Assembly: GCF_007670255.1 (NCBI RefSeq)
Contig: NZ_SZVS01000008.1
Location: 124,001 to 188,000, forward strand
DNA: 64,000 bases
Reading direction: 5' to 3'
DNA from: Paenarthrobacter nicotinovorans
Lineage (GTDB): Bacteria; Actinomycetota; Actinomycetes; Actinomycetales; Micrococcaceae
Under the pieces are notes generated by a model. That model had not been told where the DNA came from, did not search any database, and saw nothing but the letters and a program-made list of their open reading frames with translations. Within the stretch, counting starts at the first letter, position 1. Every line of letters starts with the position of its first letter. The position numbers and the translations under genes are program-made. This document shows, piece by piece, positions 8,660-17,039 of this stretch.

Positions 8660-9406
8660 GAGGGTGGGCGGTGCCGGCGTTGTTGTTGTGGTCCGCACCC
8701 AGTAGCGCCGATCGCACCCGTAACCGCTGGTGCATTTCGCGGCTAGGGGTGCGAAGGCAACACCGAAGGGGTGCGCTTGGCGGAATCGGGTGCGACCACC
8801 AGTGGACATCCGCCGAGAGGTTGACCTGGAAAGGTGCACCTGGAGAGGGCATGGGGTGGGTGTGGCAAATAGGGCGGGCGCCGGCGTCGATGTGGTCCGC
8901 ACCCCGTAGCGCCGATCGCGCCCGTAACCGCTGGTGCATTTCGCGGCTAGGGGTGCGAAGGCAACGCCGAAGGGGTTCGCCTGGCGGAATCGGGTGCGAC
9001 CACCAGTAGACGCCCGCCGCAACGTGCAACTGGAAAGGGTGGACCGGCAAGGGGGTGGGGTGAGGGTGGCAATTAAGGTGGGCGGCGGCGTTGTTGTTGT
9101 GGTCCGCACCCCGTAGCGCCGATCGCACCCGTAACCGCTGGTGCATTTCGCGGCTAGGGGTGCGAAGCCAATGCCGAAGGGGTGCGCCTGGCGGAATCGG
9201 GTGCGACCATCAGTGGACATCCGCCGAGAAGTTGACCTGGAAAGGTGCAGCTGGCGAGGGCATGGGGGGAGTGGCAAATTGGTTGGGCGGTGCCGCCGTC
9301 GATGTGGTCCGCACCCCGTAGCGCCGACCGCACCAGTAACCGCTGGTGCATCTCGCGGCTAGGGGTGCGAAGCCAATGCCGAAGGGGTGCGCCTGGCGGG
9401 AGTGGG
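8660..9406. repeat. Tandem array of a ~205-bp repeat, about 3.6 copies
   Basis: Units begin with GTCCGCACCC at 8691, 8895, 9102 and 9307 (periods 204, 207 and 205 bp). A partial unit end lies at 8660-8690, and the fourth copy is cut off near 9406. Copies differ by scattered substitutions and small indels. Each unit carries inverted repeats, for example CGCACCCCGTAGC and GCTAGGGGTGCG at 8898-8910 and 8946-8957 (one bulged base), and GGCGGA...TCCGCC. Frames through it are open on the minus strand only because the composition lacks stop codons; the peptides are low-complexity and repeat per unit. I see no gene, transposase or target-site duplication. It fills most of the 900 nt between the symporter and the DUF885 gene. 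Confidence 0.9.
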
Positions 9407-9407
9407 C

Positions 9408-9432
9408 GCGCCCCCCCCCGGCCGGGGGGCGC
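9408..9432. terminator. All-GC hairpin at the end of the DUF885 gene
   Basis: GCGCCCCCC (9408-9416) pairs with GGGGGGCGC (9424-9432) around a 7-nt loop, 11 nt beyond the DUF885 stop codon. There is no T run. The nine-C homopolymer (9411-9419) is a place where base-call errors are likely. Confidence 0.5.
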
Positions 9433-9443
9433 ACTCAAGCGGG

Positions 9444-11126
9444 TCAGCCCAGCAAGGCCCTCCGCAGCACGTCCAGGCCGACCGAGCCGATGTTCAGGGC
9501 TTTGCTGTGGAAGGACTTGAGATCGAAGTCCTCCCGCCCCTCGAGATCTGTCCTGATCTGTTCCCAGAGACGTTGGCCTACCTTGTAGGAAGGTGCCTGT
9601 CCCGGCCAGCCGAGGTAACGGGCGAATTCGAACTGAAGCTGCCCCTCGCTGATATCAAGGTTGGCCTTGAGGAAATCGAAGCCCTTCTCCGGGGTCCAGG
9701 TGCCGGAGCCCCAGCGTTCGGGGATGGGCAATTCCAAGTGGACTCCGATGTCGAAGACCACGCGCGCCGCACGCATGCGCTGGCCGTCCAGCATGCCCAT
9801 GTGGTCGCCCGGGTCCTTGAGGTAGCCCAGCTCCAGCATGAGCTGTTCGGCATACAGGGCCCACCCTTCGCCGTGGCCGGAGACCCAGCAGACGTTGCGG
9901 CGCCAGTTGTTCAGCAGCTCGCGGCGGTAAGTTGCCGTCGCCACCTGCAGGTGGTGTCCCGGGACGCCCTCGTGGAACACTGTTGTGGTCTCGGACCAGG
10001 TGGTGAAAGTGTCTTCGCCGGCGGGCACCGACCACCACATCCGGCCGGGCCGTGAGAAGTCGTCCGAGGGGCCGGTGTAATAGATGCCGCCCTCATCGGT
10101 GGGGGCAATCATGCATTCAAGGGTCCGCATGACGTCCGGGATGTCGAAGTGGACGTCCGCCAGTTCGGACACGGCGCGGTCGGAGAGTTCCTGCATCCAG
10201 GCCTTCAGGGCGTCGGTGCCCTTGATCTGCCGTGCGGGATCGTTGTTGAGGATGCTCTTGGCTTCCTCGATCGAAGCGCCTGGCTTGATCTGACCGGCAA
10301 CCTTTTCCTGCTCGCCGATGAGCCGGTCCAGTTCCTGCACGCCCCAGGCATACGTCTCTTCCAGGTCCACCTCTGCACCGAGGAATGACCGGGAGGCAAG
10401 GGCGTAGCGCTCACGTCCAACAGAATCCTTTTCGGGGGCCACCGGGAGGAGCTCGTCCCGCAGGAAGGCGCCCAACGCGCTGTACGCCGAACGCGCGGCG
10501 GCCGTACCGGCGTCGAGCTTGTCCTGGACCCCGGCCGGCAGCGGCGCGTCGCCAATCCGGGCGTTGGCGGCCAGTTTGGCGAAGAAGCCGTCCTCGGCGG
10601 CGTAACGGCTGGTCTGCTCGATGACGATGCGGACCTGCCGGGCAGCGGCGACTTTTCCGGAGCCGGCAGCTGCGCGCAGTGATGAAATGTAGCCCTCGAT
10701 CGCGCCCGGCACGTTGGCCGCCCGGCCGGCGATGTGCTCCCACTGTTCTGCCGTGTCGGTAGGCATGAGGTCGAAAATGGCGCGGATGTCCTGGGCCGGG
10801 GAAGCGATGTTGTTCAGGTCCGCCGCGTCCCAGCCGGAGGCATGGATCTCCAGGTCCAGGCCCAGGCGCTCGCGCATCGCATCAAGCGTCACGGCGTCGG
10901 TTTCGTCCGCGGGCGCAAGGGCAGCCAAGGACTCCAAAGCGTCCCGTGCCGCCTGGGCGTGGGCTGCCGCCCCGGCCGGAGAGTAGTCCTGGTACTCCGT
11001 TTCGTGGCCAGGCAGCCCAAGCGTCGTGGCGAAGCTGGGATTGAGTTCGATCAGCTTTTCTGTGTACGCGTCAGCGACGGCGTCGATGGCAGACTTCGGG
11101 CGTACGGGGGTGTTTGCAGTAGTCAC
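9444..11126 (-). CDS. DUF885-family protein, probable zinc-dependent peptidase or hydrolase
   Basis: This 560-residue DUF885 protein has an all-helical fold related to M32/M3-type metallopeptidases. The metal-binding-like motif HEGVPGHH is at about residues 385-392, followed by GHGEGWALYAEQL near 417, as in the family. There is no signal peptide, so it should act in the cytoplasm. Several family members are annotated as carboxypeptidase-like, but activity is poorly established. The GTG start lies six nucleotides after TAGGCT, again leaderless-like. The stop of the epsilon-subunit gene lies 71 nt upstream, so a separate promoter is likely. Confidence 0.88.
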   Translation of the reverse strand: MTTANTPVRPKSAIDAVADAYTEKLIELNPSFATTLGLPGHETEYQDYSPAGAAAHAQAARDALESLAALAPADETDAVTLDAMRERLGLDLEIHASGWDAADLNNIASPAQDIRAIFDLMPTDTAEQWEHIAGRAANVPGAIEGYISSLRAAAGSGKVAAARQVRIVIEQTSRYAAEDGFFAKLAANARIGDAPLPAGVQDKLDAGTAAARSAYSALGAFLRDELLPVAPEKDSVGRERYALASRSFLGAEVDLEETYAWGVQELDRLIGEQEKVAGQIKPGASIEEAKSILNNDPARQIKGTDALKAWMQELSDRAVSELADVHFDIPDVMRTLECMIAPTDEGGIYYTGPSDDFSRPGRMWWSVPAGEDTFTTWSETTTVFHEGVPGHHLQVATATYRRELLNNWRRNVCWVSGHGEGWALYAEQLMLELGYLKDPGDHMGMLDGQRMRAARVVFDIGVHLELPIPERWGSGTWTPEKGFDFLKANLDISEGQLQFEFARYLGWPGQAPSYKVGQRLWEQIRTDLEGREDFDLKSFHSKALNIGSVGLDVLRRALLG

Positions 11127-11197
11127 CCACAGAGCCTAACCGTGACGAACGCCACGTGAAAGGGTTGTTGAACTTATCCGCAACGTGCCGCGGAAAA

Positions 11198-11434
11198 TCA
11201 ACCCCGGCTGCGCCTCCATGCGCCCGGACCCGGAGTGGGGTCAAGACGCAACTGCTGGCGGCGTACCCAGTGCCTGACGTTCGGCTTGGATGGCGCCGTT
11301 TCCGGCGGGGTACCAAGGGAAACCACGACGGCGGCAATCGCCGCGAGCTCTTCGGCTGTCGGTTCGCCCTTGACCACCGAGAACAGGGGCTGCACGGGCT
11401 CGTCCGTCGGCGAAGGGGTCTGTGCGGTGGTCAC
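11198..11434 (-). CDS. accE: Acyl-CoA carboxylase epsilon subunit
   Basis: A 78-residue small protein whose start overlaps the beta-subunit stop by 4 nt (ATGA), the usual beta-epsilon order in actinobacteria. It has the short family signature [20 protein letters not shown] and the ending GPGAWRRS. The epsilon subunit stabilises the alpha-beta complex and raises its activity. The N-terminal ~15 residues are Pro/Thr-rich. Confidence 0.9.
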   Translation of the reverse strand: MTTAQTPSPTDEPVQPLFSVVKGEPTAEELAAIAAVVVSLGTPPETAPSKPNVRHWVRRQQLRLDPTPGPGAWRRSRG

Positions 11435-13014
11435 AGCGGGATGTTTCCGTGCTTCTTGGTGGGCAGGCTGGCCCGCTTGTCACGCAGGGCGCGCAGGCCA
11501 CGAATAATCTGCAGGCGGGTATCCGACGGTGCAATGACAGCGTCAACATAACCAAGCTCAGCGGCCTGGTACGGGTTGAGGAGTTCTTCCTCGTAGCCCT
11601 GGATGATCTCTGCACGGCGGGCCTCGACGTCCCCGCCGGCTTCGGCCACGGCTGCCAGATCGCGGCGGTACAGGATGTTCACGGCACCCTGGGCGCCCAT
11701 GACGCCGATTTGGGCGGTGGGCCACGCGAGGTTGAGGTCGGCACCGAGCTTCTTGGAACCCATCACGATGTACGCTCCGCCGTAGGCCTTGCGGGTGATG
11801 ACGGTGAGCTTGGGAACAGTAGCCTCGGCGTAGGCGTAGAGGAGCTTGGCGCCGCGGCGGATGATGCCCTGGAACTCCTGGTCCTTGCCGGGGAGGAAGC
11901 CGGGGACGTCAACCAGGGTGATGATGGGGATGTTGAAGGCGTCGCAGTGGCGGACGAAGCGGGCGGCCTTTTCCGACGCCGAGATGTCCAGCGTTCCTGC
12001 GAACTGCATGGGTTGGTTGGCCACGATGCCAACGGTGTGCCCTTCAACGCGGCCGTAGCCAATGATGACGTTGGGGGCGTACAGCGACTGCATTTCCAGG
12101 AAGTGGGCGTCGTCCACGATCTGCTCAATGACCTTGCGCATGTCGTAGGGCTGGTTGGCCGAATCCGGGATCAACGTATCCAGGGCGAGGTCGTCCTCGT
12201 CCAGTTCCAGCTCCTGGTCGTGCTCCACGACGGGAGCCTCGGAGAGGTTGTTGGACGGCAGGAAGTCAAGGAGTTCACGGACGAACTCGATTGCATCGGC
12301 TTCATCGGATGCCAGGTACGTGGATGTGCCGGTGGTGGCGTTGTGCTGGCGTGCCCCGCCCAGGGTTTCCATGTCCACGTCTTCGCCGGTGACGGTCTTG
12401 ATGACGTCCGGGCCGGTGATGAACATGTGGGAGGTCTTGTCCACCATCACCACGTAGTCGGTCAGGGCGGGGGAGTAAGCGGCGCCGCCGGCACAGGGGC
12501 CCATGATGAGGGAGATCTGCGGGACCACGCCGGAGGCGTGGACGTTGTTGCGGAAGATGTCCGCGAACATGGCCAAGGAGGCGACGCCTTCCTGGATTCG
12601 TGCGCCGCCGCCGTCGTTGATGCCGACAACCGGGCAGCCGTTACGGAGGGCAAATTCCTGGACCTTGACGATCTTTTCGCCGTTGACCTGGCTCAGGGAG
12701 CCGCCGTAGACGCTGAAGTCCTGGCTGTAGATGGCAACCAGGCGGCCGTCCACGGTGCCGTATCCGGAGACCACGCCATCGCCCAGGGGCTTCTTCTTTT
12801 CCATGCCGAAAGCGGTGGAACGGTGGACGGCAAGGGCGTCGAACTCGACAAAGGAATCGGGGTCGACGAGGAGGTCGATGCGCTCACGGGCGGTGTTCTT
12901 TCCGCGTGCGTGCTGCTTTTCGATCGCTTCCGGGCCGGAAGGCTGCTCTGCCCGTGCCTGGCGGTCGCGGAAGTCGGCAATCTTTCCCGCTGTCGTTGTC
13001 AGATCGTGGCTCAT
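11431..13014 (-). CDS. accD: Acyl-CoA carboxylase beta subunit (carboxyltransferase), propionyl/acetyl-CoA type
   Basis: The 527-residue carboxyltransferase moves the carboxyl group from biotin to acyl-CoA. It has two crotonase-like halves. The N half holds the oxyanion region [15 protein letters not shown] and the acyl-CoA segment [16 protein letters not shown]; the C half holds [13 protein letters not shown] and [13 protein letters not shown]. The frame extends 28 codons upstream, but ATG at 13014 has GGAG 8 nt before it and family homology starts right there. It is coupled to accE. Upstream lie a TAGACT box and the palindrome shared with accA3. The Asp that sets substrate preference in AccD5-type enzymes cannot be placed without alignment, so acetyl versus propionyl preference is open. 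Confidence 0.94.
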   Translation of the reverse strand: MSHDLTTTAGKIADFRDRQARAEQPSGPEAIEKQHARGKNTARERIDLLVDPDSFVEFDALAVHRSTAFGMEKKKPLGDGVVSGYGTVDGRLVAIYSQDFSVYGGSLSQVNGEKIVKVQEFALRNGCPVVGINDGGGARIQEGVASLAMFADIFRNNVHASGVVPQISLIMGPCAGGAAYSPALTDYVVMVDKTSHMFITGPDVIKTVTGEDVDMETLGGARQHNATTGTSTYLASDEADAIEFVRELLDFLPSNNLSEAPVVEHDQELELDEDDLALDTLIPDSANQPYDMRKVIEQIVDDAHFLEMQSLYAPNVIIGYGRVEGHTVGIVANQPMQFAGTLDISASEKAARFVRHCDAFNIPIITLVDVPGFLPGKDQEFQGIIRRGAKLLYAYAEATVPKLTVITRKAYGGAYIVMGSKKLGADLNLAWPTAQIGVMGAQGAVNILYRRDLAAVAEAGGDVEARRAEIIQGYEEELLNPYQAAELGYVDAVIAPSDTRLQIIRGLRALRDKRASLPTKKHGNIPL

Positions 13015-13146
13015 CAAGTGTCTCCGGCTCTGTAGCTGATATTCGCTGGCGCAGTCCTGAGTGCGGACAAGTAGCTGACTTAAGTAGCTTCCGTACAAAG
13101 AACAGGCCCCGCAGGCCAGTCTAGTGACGCGTTTGCCGCGAACCGC

Positions 13147-13162
13147 TGTAGAAACCCTACAA
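13147..13162. promoter_or_regulatory. Candidate operator shared with accA3
   Basis: Read on the minus strand this is TTGTAGGGTTTCTACA, with TGTAG/CTACA arms. It differs at one position from the palindrome upstream of accA3 (2261-2276). It sits about 20-30 nt upstream of a TAGACT -10-like box for accD and 70 nt upstream of the divergent SDR gene. I do not know the cognate regulator. Confidence 0.5.
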
Positions 13163-13188
13163 TTTTCCGCGTCGTAGCCAAATCGGCC

Positions 13189-13214
13189 ACTATGTTACCC
13201 GTCAGTAACATAGT
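13189..13214. promoter_or_regulatory. 26-bp palindrome at the SDR promoter
   Basis: ACTATGTTAC and GTAACATAGT form a perfect 10-bp inverted repeat around CCGTCA. It overlaps the likely -35 region of the SDR gene, whose -10 box TAGAGT lies six nucleotides before the ATG. The form fits a dimeric TetR-type repressor site. It could serve both the SDR gene and the divergent carboxylase operon. No such regulator is encoded next to it. Confidence 0.65.
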
Positions 13215-13231
13215 TGGGTTAGAGTGTCCCC

Positions 13232-14110
13232 ATGACTTCAAGCAACGATGCTTCCAGCACACTTTCCCAAAGCGGCAGCCCCTACGTCGCCAAGGGTTCG
13301 CTCAAAGGCAGGACCATCCTGATGTCAGGCGGCAGCCGCGGCATCGGCCTGGCCATCGCCACCCGCGCAGCACGCGATGGCGCCAACATTGTCCTCATGG
13401 CCAAGACCGGGGATCCGCACCCGAAACTCGAGGGGACCGTCTTCACTGCGGCAGAACAGCTGGTCGCCGCAGGCGGGCAGGCCTTGCCGCTGGTCGGGGA
13501 CGTCCGCAACGATGACGACGTCGCCGCCGCGGTTGCCGCGGCCGTCGAGCGTTTCGGGGGCATCGACGTCGTGGTCAACAACGCCTCGGCCATCGACCTG
13601 TCCCGCACCGATGCCGTAGACATGAAGCGTTACGACCTCATGCAGGACATCAACGTCCGGGGCACCTTCCTGTTGTCGAAGCTGTCGTTGCCGGCGCTCA
13701 AGGAGTCAGGGAACGGCCACATCCTGACGCTCTCCCCGCCGCTGAACCTCGACCCCAAGTGGGCGGGCATGCACTTGGCCTACACCATGGCCAAGTACGG
13801 GATGAGCCTGACCACCCTGGGACTCGCAGAAGAGTTGAAGGACGACGGCGTGTCGGTCAACTCGCTGTGGCCGTGTACCTTGATCGACACCGCTGCGATC
13901 CGGAACATGCCAGGTGGCCGGCAGATGGTCCAGGCCGCACGCGGACCGGAAATCATGGCCGACGCGGCCCATGCAGTGTTGACGGGTTCAGGGGCCACAG
14001 GGAACTTCTACACCGATGAAGAAATCCTGCGCGCGGCCGGCGTCACTGATTTCGCCCCCTACAGCCTGGGTGCTCCGGAAGACCGCTTGGTGCCGGACAT
14101 CTTCCTCTAA
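13232..14110 (+). CDS. Short-chain dehydrogenase/reductase, HSDL2-like
   Basis: This 292-residue SDR binds NAD(P)H at the N terminus: the glycine motif SGGSRGIGLA lies near residues 32-41, with NNASAI in the middle and the catalytic YTMAK pair (Tyr-x3-Lys). The ~20-residue extension before the Rossmann fold, and the segments around LSPPLNLDPKWAG and YTMAKYGMS, resemble the HSDL2 (hydroxysteroid dehydrogenase-like 2) group. That group is linked to lipid or fatty-acid metabolism in animals; the bacterial substrate is unknown. It diverges from the acyl-CoA carboxylase operon and precedes birA. The ATG lies six nucleotides after TAGAGT, so the mRNA is probably leaderless. Confidence 0.9.
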   Translation: MTSSNDASSTLSQSGSPYVAKGSLKGRTILMSGGSRGIGLAIATRAARDGANIVLMAKTGDPHPKLEGTVFTAAEQLVAAGGQALPLVGDVRNDDDVAAAVAAAVERFGGIDVVVNNASAIDLSRTDAVDMKRYDLMQDINVRGTFLLSKLSLPALKESGNGHILTLSPPLNLDPKWAGMHLAYTMAKYGMSLTTLGLAEELKDDGVSVNSLWPCTLIDTAAIRNMPGGRQMVQAARGPEIMADAAHAVLTGSGATGNFYTDEEILRAAGVTDFAPYSLGAPEDRLVPDIFL

Positions 14111-14177
14111 GCCTATTAACGGGTTCTTTTCAGGGCAGCGGGCCTTTCCTGACGGCGCAACTGGATAGGATTCAGCT

Positions 14178-15101
14178 ATGGATGCCGAACAGCCAAGCAA
14201 CAGCGAACCGCAGGTACCCTCCAAGGACGTGGAACGGCCCGCGCTGGATCGCGAATCGTTGCAGCAGCCGAACTTCCTGTCCGCCACCGGCATCCCGCAG
14301 TTGGAAATCGTCGACTCGACCGGCTCCACCAATGCGGACCTCATCCGTGCTGTGACCGTTGAGCCGAAAAAGTGGGGCGATCTCGCCGTACTGACGGCCG
14401 AGCACCAGACGGCGGCGCGCGGACGCCTGGACCGGCACTGGGAAGCGCCCGAACGGTCGGCGGTATCGGTCTCCATCGTGCTGCGGCCCGTCACATCCCA
14501 GGGCATGCCGGTTCCTACCCAGAGCTACTCGTGGTTGTCACTGCTGGCAGCAGTCGCCTTGCGCGAAGCGTTGCAGGAAACGGCCGGGGTGACTGCCGAG
14601 ATCAAGTGGCCCAATGATGTCCTGGTCAAGGGCCGGAAGATCGCAGGCATCCTAGCCCAGATGACGCCCCTCGGGGACGGCTCCGTGCCGGCAGTGGTCC
14701 TGGGTGTCGGCCTCAACGTCTCCCTCGCCGAGGACGAGCTGCCGGTTCCGACGGCGACGTCCCTCGCCGTCGAAGGGGCCACGACGACGGACCGCACCGC
14801 GCTGCTGAAAAGCTACCTTTCGCGTTTTGCCCGGTTGTACCGCAGTTTCTGCAATTCCGAGGGAGACCCTGCCGCGGGTTTGGCCGGCGGAGCCTCGCTG
14901 CACAAACGGGTTGAGTCGGCCATGGTCACCCTGGGGCGGGAAGTCCGGGCGCATCTGCCCGGCGATCTCGAGCTGGTGGGGCACGCCTCCCGCCTGGACG
15001 AGCACGGCTCCTTGCTGGTGGTTGACCATGGCGGCAGGGAGCACGTCATCACTGCCGGCGATGTGGTGCACCTGCGCGCCACAGAAAGCGGTTATGCGTA
15101 A
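14178..15101 (+). CDS. birA: Biotin--[acetyl-CoA carboxylase] ligase, single-function
   Basis: This 307-residue ligase makes biotinyl-AMP and attaches biotin to the lysine of the carrier domain encoded by accA3. The ATP/biotin loop ARGRLDRHW is at residues 80-88 and KWPNDVLVKGRKIAGIL at 143-159, with Lys154 as the catalytic lysine. A C-terminal SH3-like domain closes the protein. There is no N-terminal DNA-binding wing, so it cannot act as a biotin repressor as in E. coli; some other regulator must sense biotin. Start ATG, six nucleotides after TAGGAT (leaderless-like). Its stop overlaps the next gene by 8 nt. Confidence 0.94.
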   Translation: MDAEQPSNSEPQVPSKDVERPALDRESLQQPNFLSATGIPQLEIVDSTGSTNADLIRAVTVEPKKWGDLAVLTAEHQTAARGRLDRHWEAPERSAVSVSIVLRPVTSQGMPVPTQSYSWLSLLAAVALREALQETAGVTAEIKWPNDVLVKGRKIAGILAQMTPLGDGSVPAVVLGVGLNVSLAEDELPVPTATSLAVEGATTTDRTALLKSYLSRFARLYRSFCNSEGDPAAGLAGGASLHKRVESAMVTLGREVRAHLPGDLELVGHASRLDEHGSLLVVDHGGREHVITAGDVVHLRATESGYA

Positions 15102-15687
15102 AGAGTTGCTTCCGGGGGAGCAGGTCATCACCATCACGCGTCAACAGGCCCGCTCCCTCTTCTTTCCCGTGCTGGCCTTCATCGTTGTTCCTGCCGTCGC
15201 TGCGTATGCGTGCGCGTGGATCGTCAAAGGCAACGCGCAGCGCCTCGTTCCTTTTATCTCGTCGGAGTGGACGCCTTGGCTCTTGGGTGCGTGTGTTGTG
15301 CTGGCGGTGTGGTTCCTGGCGGCGTACAGCCTCAAGCGCGTCCTGAAGTGGCGGTCCGTCCGGTACATCCTGACCAGCCGGCGCATACTTGCCAGATACG
15401 GAATGTTCCGGCGCAACGATTGGCAGGTATCCCTGGCGTCCATCCGCAATGTGGGAGTCCACCAAAGCCTGGTCCAACGGTCATTGCACTCAGGGAATAT
15501 ATCCTTGGATACCGGGCACTCCGGAGCAGCGTTGCTGACCGATGTCCCTGAGGCAGGCAAATTCAGGGGTTTCATTCTTGACGCGATGGACGAACTCCCG
15601 CAAGGTGAGCCTTTTGAGGGCCAAGTGCTGGACGACTATGAAGAATTGCCGTGGGAATTGAGAGAAGGTGGATGGGATGAGCGTTGA
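15094..15687 (+). CDS. Membrane protein with bacterial PH domain
   Basis: This 197-residue protein starts at ATG 15094 inside the end of birA (8-nt overlap); the longer frame upstream only shadows birA. Two transmembrane helices (about residues 21-43 and 57-77) precede a bacterial PH-like domain (bPH_2 type, as in YdbT) with RYILTSRRILARYGMFRRN and the following VSLASIRNVGVHQSLVQR. The C-terminal ~30 residues are acidic. The family is membrane-bound and without a settled function. The next gene, an adenylate cyclase, overlaps by 11 nt, so the two are co-translated and may work together. Confidence 0.85.
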   Translation: MRKELLPGEQVITITRQQARSLFFPVLAFIVVPAVAAYACAWIVKGNAQRLVPFISSEWTPWLLGACVVLAVWFLAAYSLKRVLKWRSVRYILTSRRILARYGMFRRNDWQVSLASIRNVGVHQSLVQRSLHSGNISLDTGHSGAALLTDVPEAGKFRGFILDAMDELPQGEPFEGQVLDDYEELPWELREGGWDER

Positions 15688-16876
15688 GGATCAGCAGTCC
15701 GGCGAGGACCTGGACCAGGAGTTCGACGCCGCACCCGAACCTTCGGACGCCGCAGCGGACACTCCCGAGGACGACGACACCGAACCGGACCCCGTCCGGA
15801 CGAGCGTGCCGACCGGTCCTCCGACTGGCGTGATGTCGGCGGAGCGGCTCGCCATCAAAGCCTTGGAATCGAAACTGCTGGGCGGCGAACGCAAGCTTCG
15901 GCGTCGTGAGGTGGCCGCCGGCGCGGGCGTGTCCATCCTGTCCGCCCGCAAGGTGTGGCGGGCACTGGGTTTCCCGAACTTCAACGATGAGGACGTGGCG
16001 TTCACCGAACGCGACCAAGCAGCGCTGTCCCGCATCCTGGACCTGGTGCGGGCGGGTCTGCTGACCGAAGAAGCCGCCATCTCCGTGACCCGGTCCATTG
16101 GCCAGATGACAGACCGCATGGTTGTCTGGCAGATCGAGGCCCTGGTGGAAGACATGGTCTCTGAGCAGGGCATTCCGGACGCCGTGGCCCGCAAGCAATT
16201 GGTGGGCCGCTTGCCCTCCCTGGTGGACTCCCTCGAAGAGATCCTCGTCTACTCCTACCGCAGACAGCTTAATGCCGGCATCCAACGGCTGGCCGTGCGC
16301 GCCGAGGCCGGGCTGCAGGCCAGCGAAGAAGGCCGCGAAGGTGACGAGGACGATTCTCCGTTGCCCTTGGCGCGCGCCGTCGGTTTTGCCGACCTCGTTT
16401 CGTACACCAGCCTCTCGCGGCGCATGAATGAAAAAACGCTGGCCCAGCTGGTGCAGCGCTTCGAGAACAAGTGTGCCGAAATCATCTCCGTTGGCGGTGG
16501 TCGACTGGTCAAGACCGTGGGCGATGAAGTGCTGTACATTGCCGAGACCCCGGCTGCCGGGGCCGAGATTTCCCTCGCTTTGGCACAGGCCTTCACTGAA
16601 GACGAGATCCTGCCCCAATGCCGCGTGTCCATGGTGTGGGGGCGAATCCTCTCGCGTCTTGGCGACATTTACGGACCCACGGTGAATCTGGCCGCGCGCC
16701 TGACAACGCTGGCCCAGCCGGGTACGGTCCTGGTCGACGCCATGACCGCTGCCGCCCTGGGGCAGGACGACCGCTTCGTGCTGGTGCCGCAGAAGTCGGA
16801 GAACGTGCGCGGCTTTGGCGAGATCCACCCGGTCATGCTGGCCCGGGGCCGCGGCAAGGGCCTGGTGCTGGACTAA
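15677..16876 (+). CDS. Class III adenylate cyclase with N-terminal regulatory domain
   Basis: This 399-residue protein makes cAMP from ATP. The N-terminal ~45 residues are acidic and disordered. Residues about 50-200 are helical and resemble the autoinhibitory, pH-sensing domain of mycobacterial Rv1264. The catalytic domain spans about 230-390. Metal-binding Asp239 (FADLVSYT) and Asp283 (VGDEVLY), Lys279 and Asp330 (GDIYGPTVN) in the purine-specifying positions, and Asn337/Arg341 (VNLAAR) are all present, so it should be active on ATP. ATG at 15677 was preferred to GTG at 15668 because AAGGTGG lies just upstream. It is soluble; coupling to the PH-domain membrane protein may bring it to the membrane. 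Confidence 0.9.
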   Translation: MSVEDQQSGEDLDQEFDAAPEPSDAAADTPEDDDTEPDPVRTSVPTGPPTGVMSAERLAIKALESKLLGGERKLRRREVAAGAGVSILSARKVWRALGFPNFNDEDVAFTERDQAALSRILDLVRAGLLTEEAAISVTRSIGQMTDRMVVWQIEALVEDMVSEQGIPDAVARKQLVGRLPSLVDSLEEILVYSYRRQLNAGIQRLAVRAEAGLQASEEGREGDEDDSPLPLARAVGFADLVSYTSLSRRMNEKTLAQLVQRFENKCAEIISVGGGRLVKTVGDEVLYIAETPAAGAEISLALAQAFTEDEILPQCRVSMVWGRILSRLGDIYGPTVNLAARLTTLAQPGTVLVDAMTAAALGQDDRFVLVPQKSENVRGFGEIHPVMLARGRGKGLVLD

Positions 16877-16944
16877 ACGCACCAACGCCCCCGGAAAGCC
16901 CAACCTGCTTAAGTGTTGCGCGCGTCCTGCTTCATGTTGCGCGG

Positions 16945-16979
16945 CCTTGGCTAATCGATGGATTAACCCGGTACTCTTA
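16945..16979 (+). promoter_or_regulatory. Promoter of the first giant surface-protein gene
   Basis: CCTTGGCT and TACTCTTA are separated by 19 nt, 61 nt before the ATG. The same arrangement (CCTTGGCT-N19-TAGTCTTA) lies before the second giant gene at 23274-23308. Agreement between two otherwise different intergenic regions is the main support. Confidence 0.6.
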
Positions 16980-17039
16980 CCTTGTTTGTGTCGTGATGGC
17001 CGGAGTTCGGTGCTGGCTGCCTATTAGTGGGGAATGTGG

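Noticed and set aside
8544..9146. Upstream extension of the symporter frame, up to 678 residues
   Set aside because: The extra ~200 residues are translated from the 205-bp repeat and repeat per unit. Family homology starts at the chosen GTG, which also has the leaderless box.
11422..13035. Long plus-strand frame (537 codons) opposite accD
   Set aside because: Antisense shadow of the carboxyltransferase gene.
13147..13214. BirA biotin operator near the carboxylase genes
   Set aside because: The BirA encoded here lacks the DNA-binding wing, and the palindromes do not match the E. coli bio operator.
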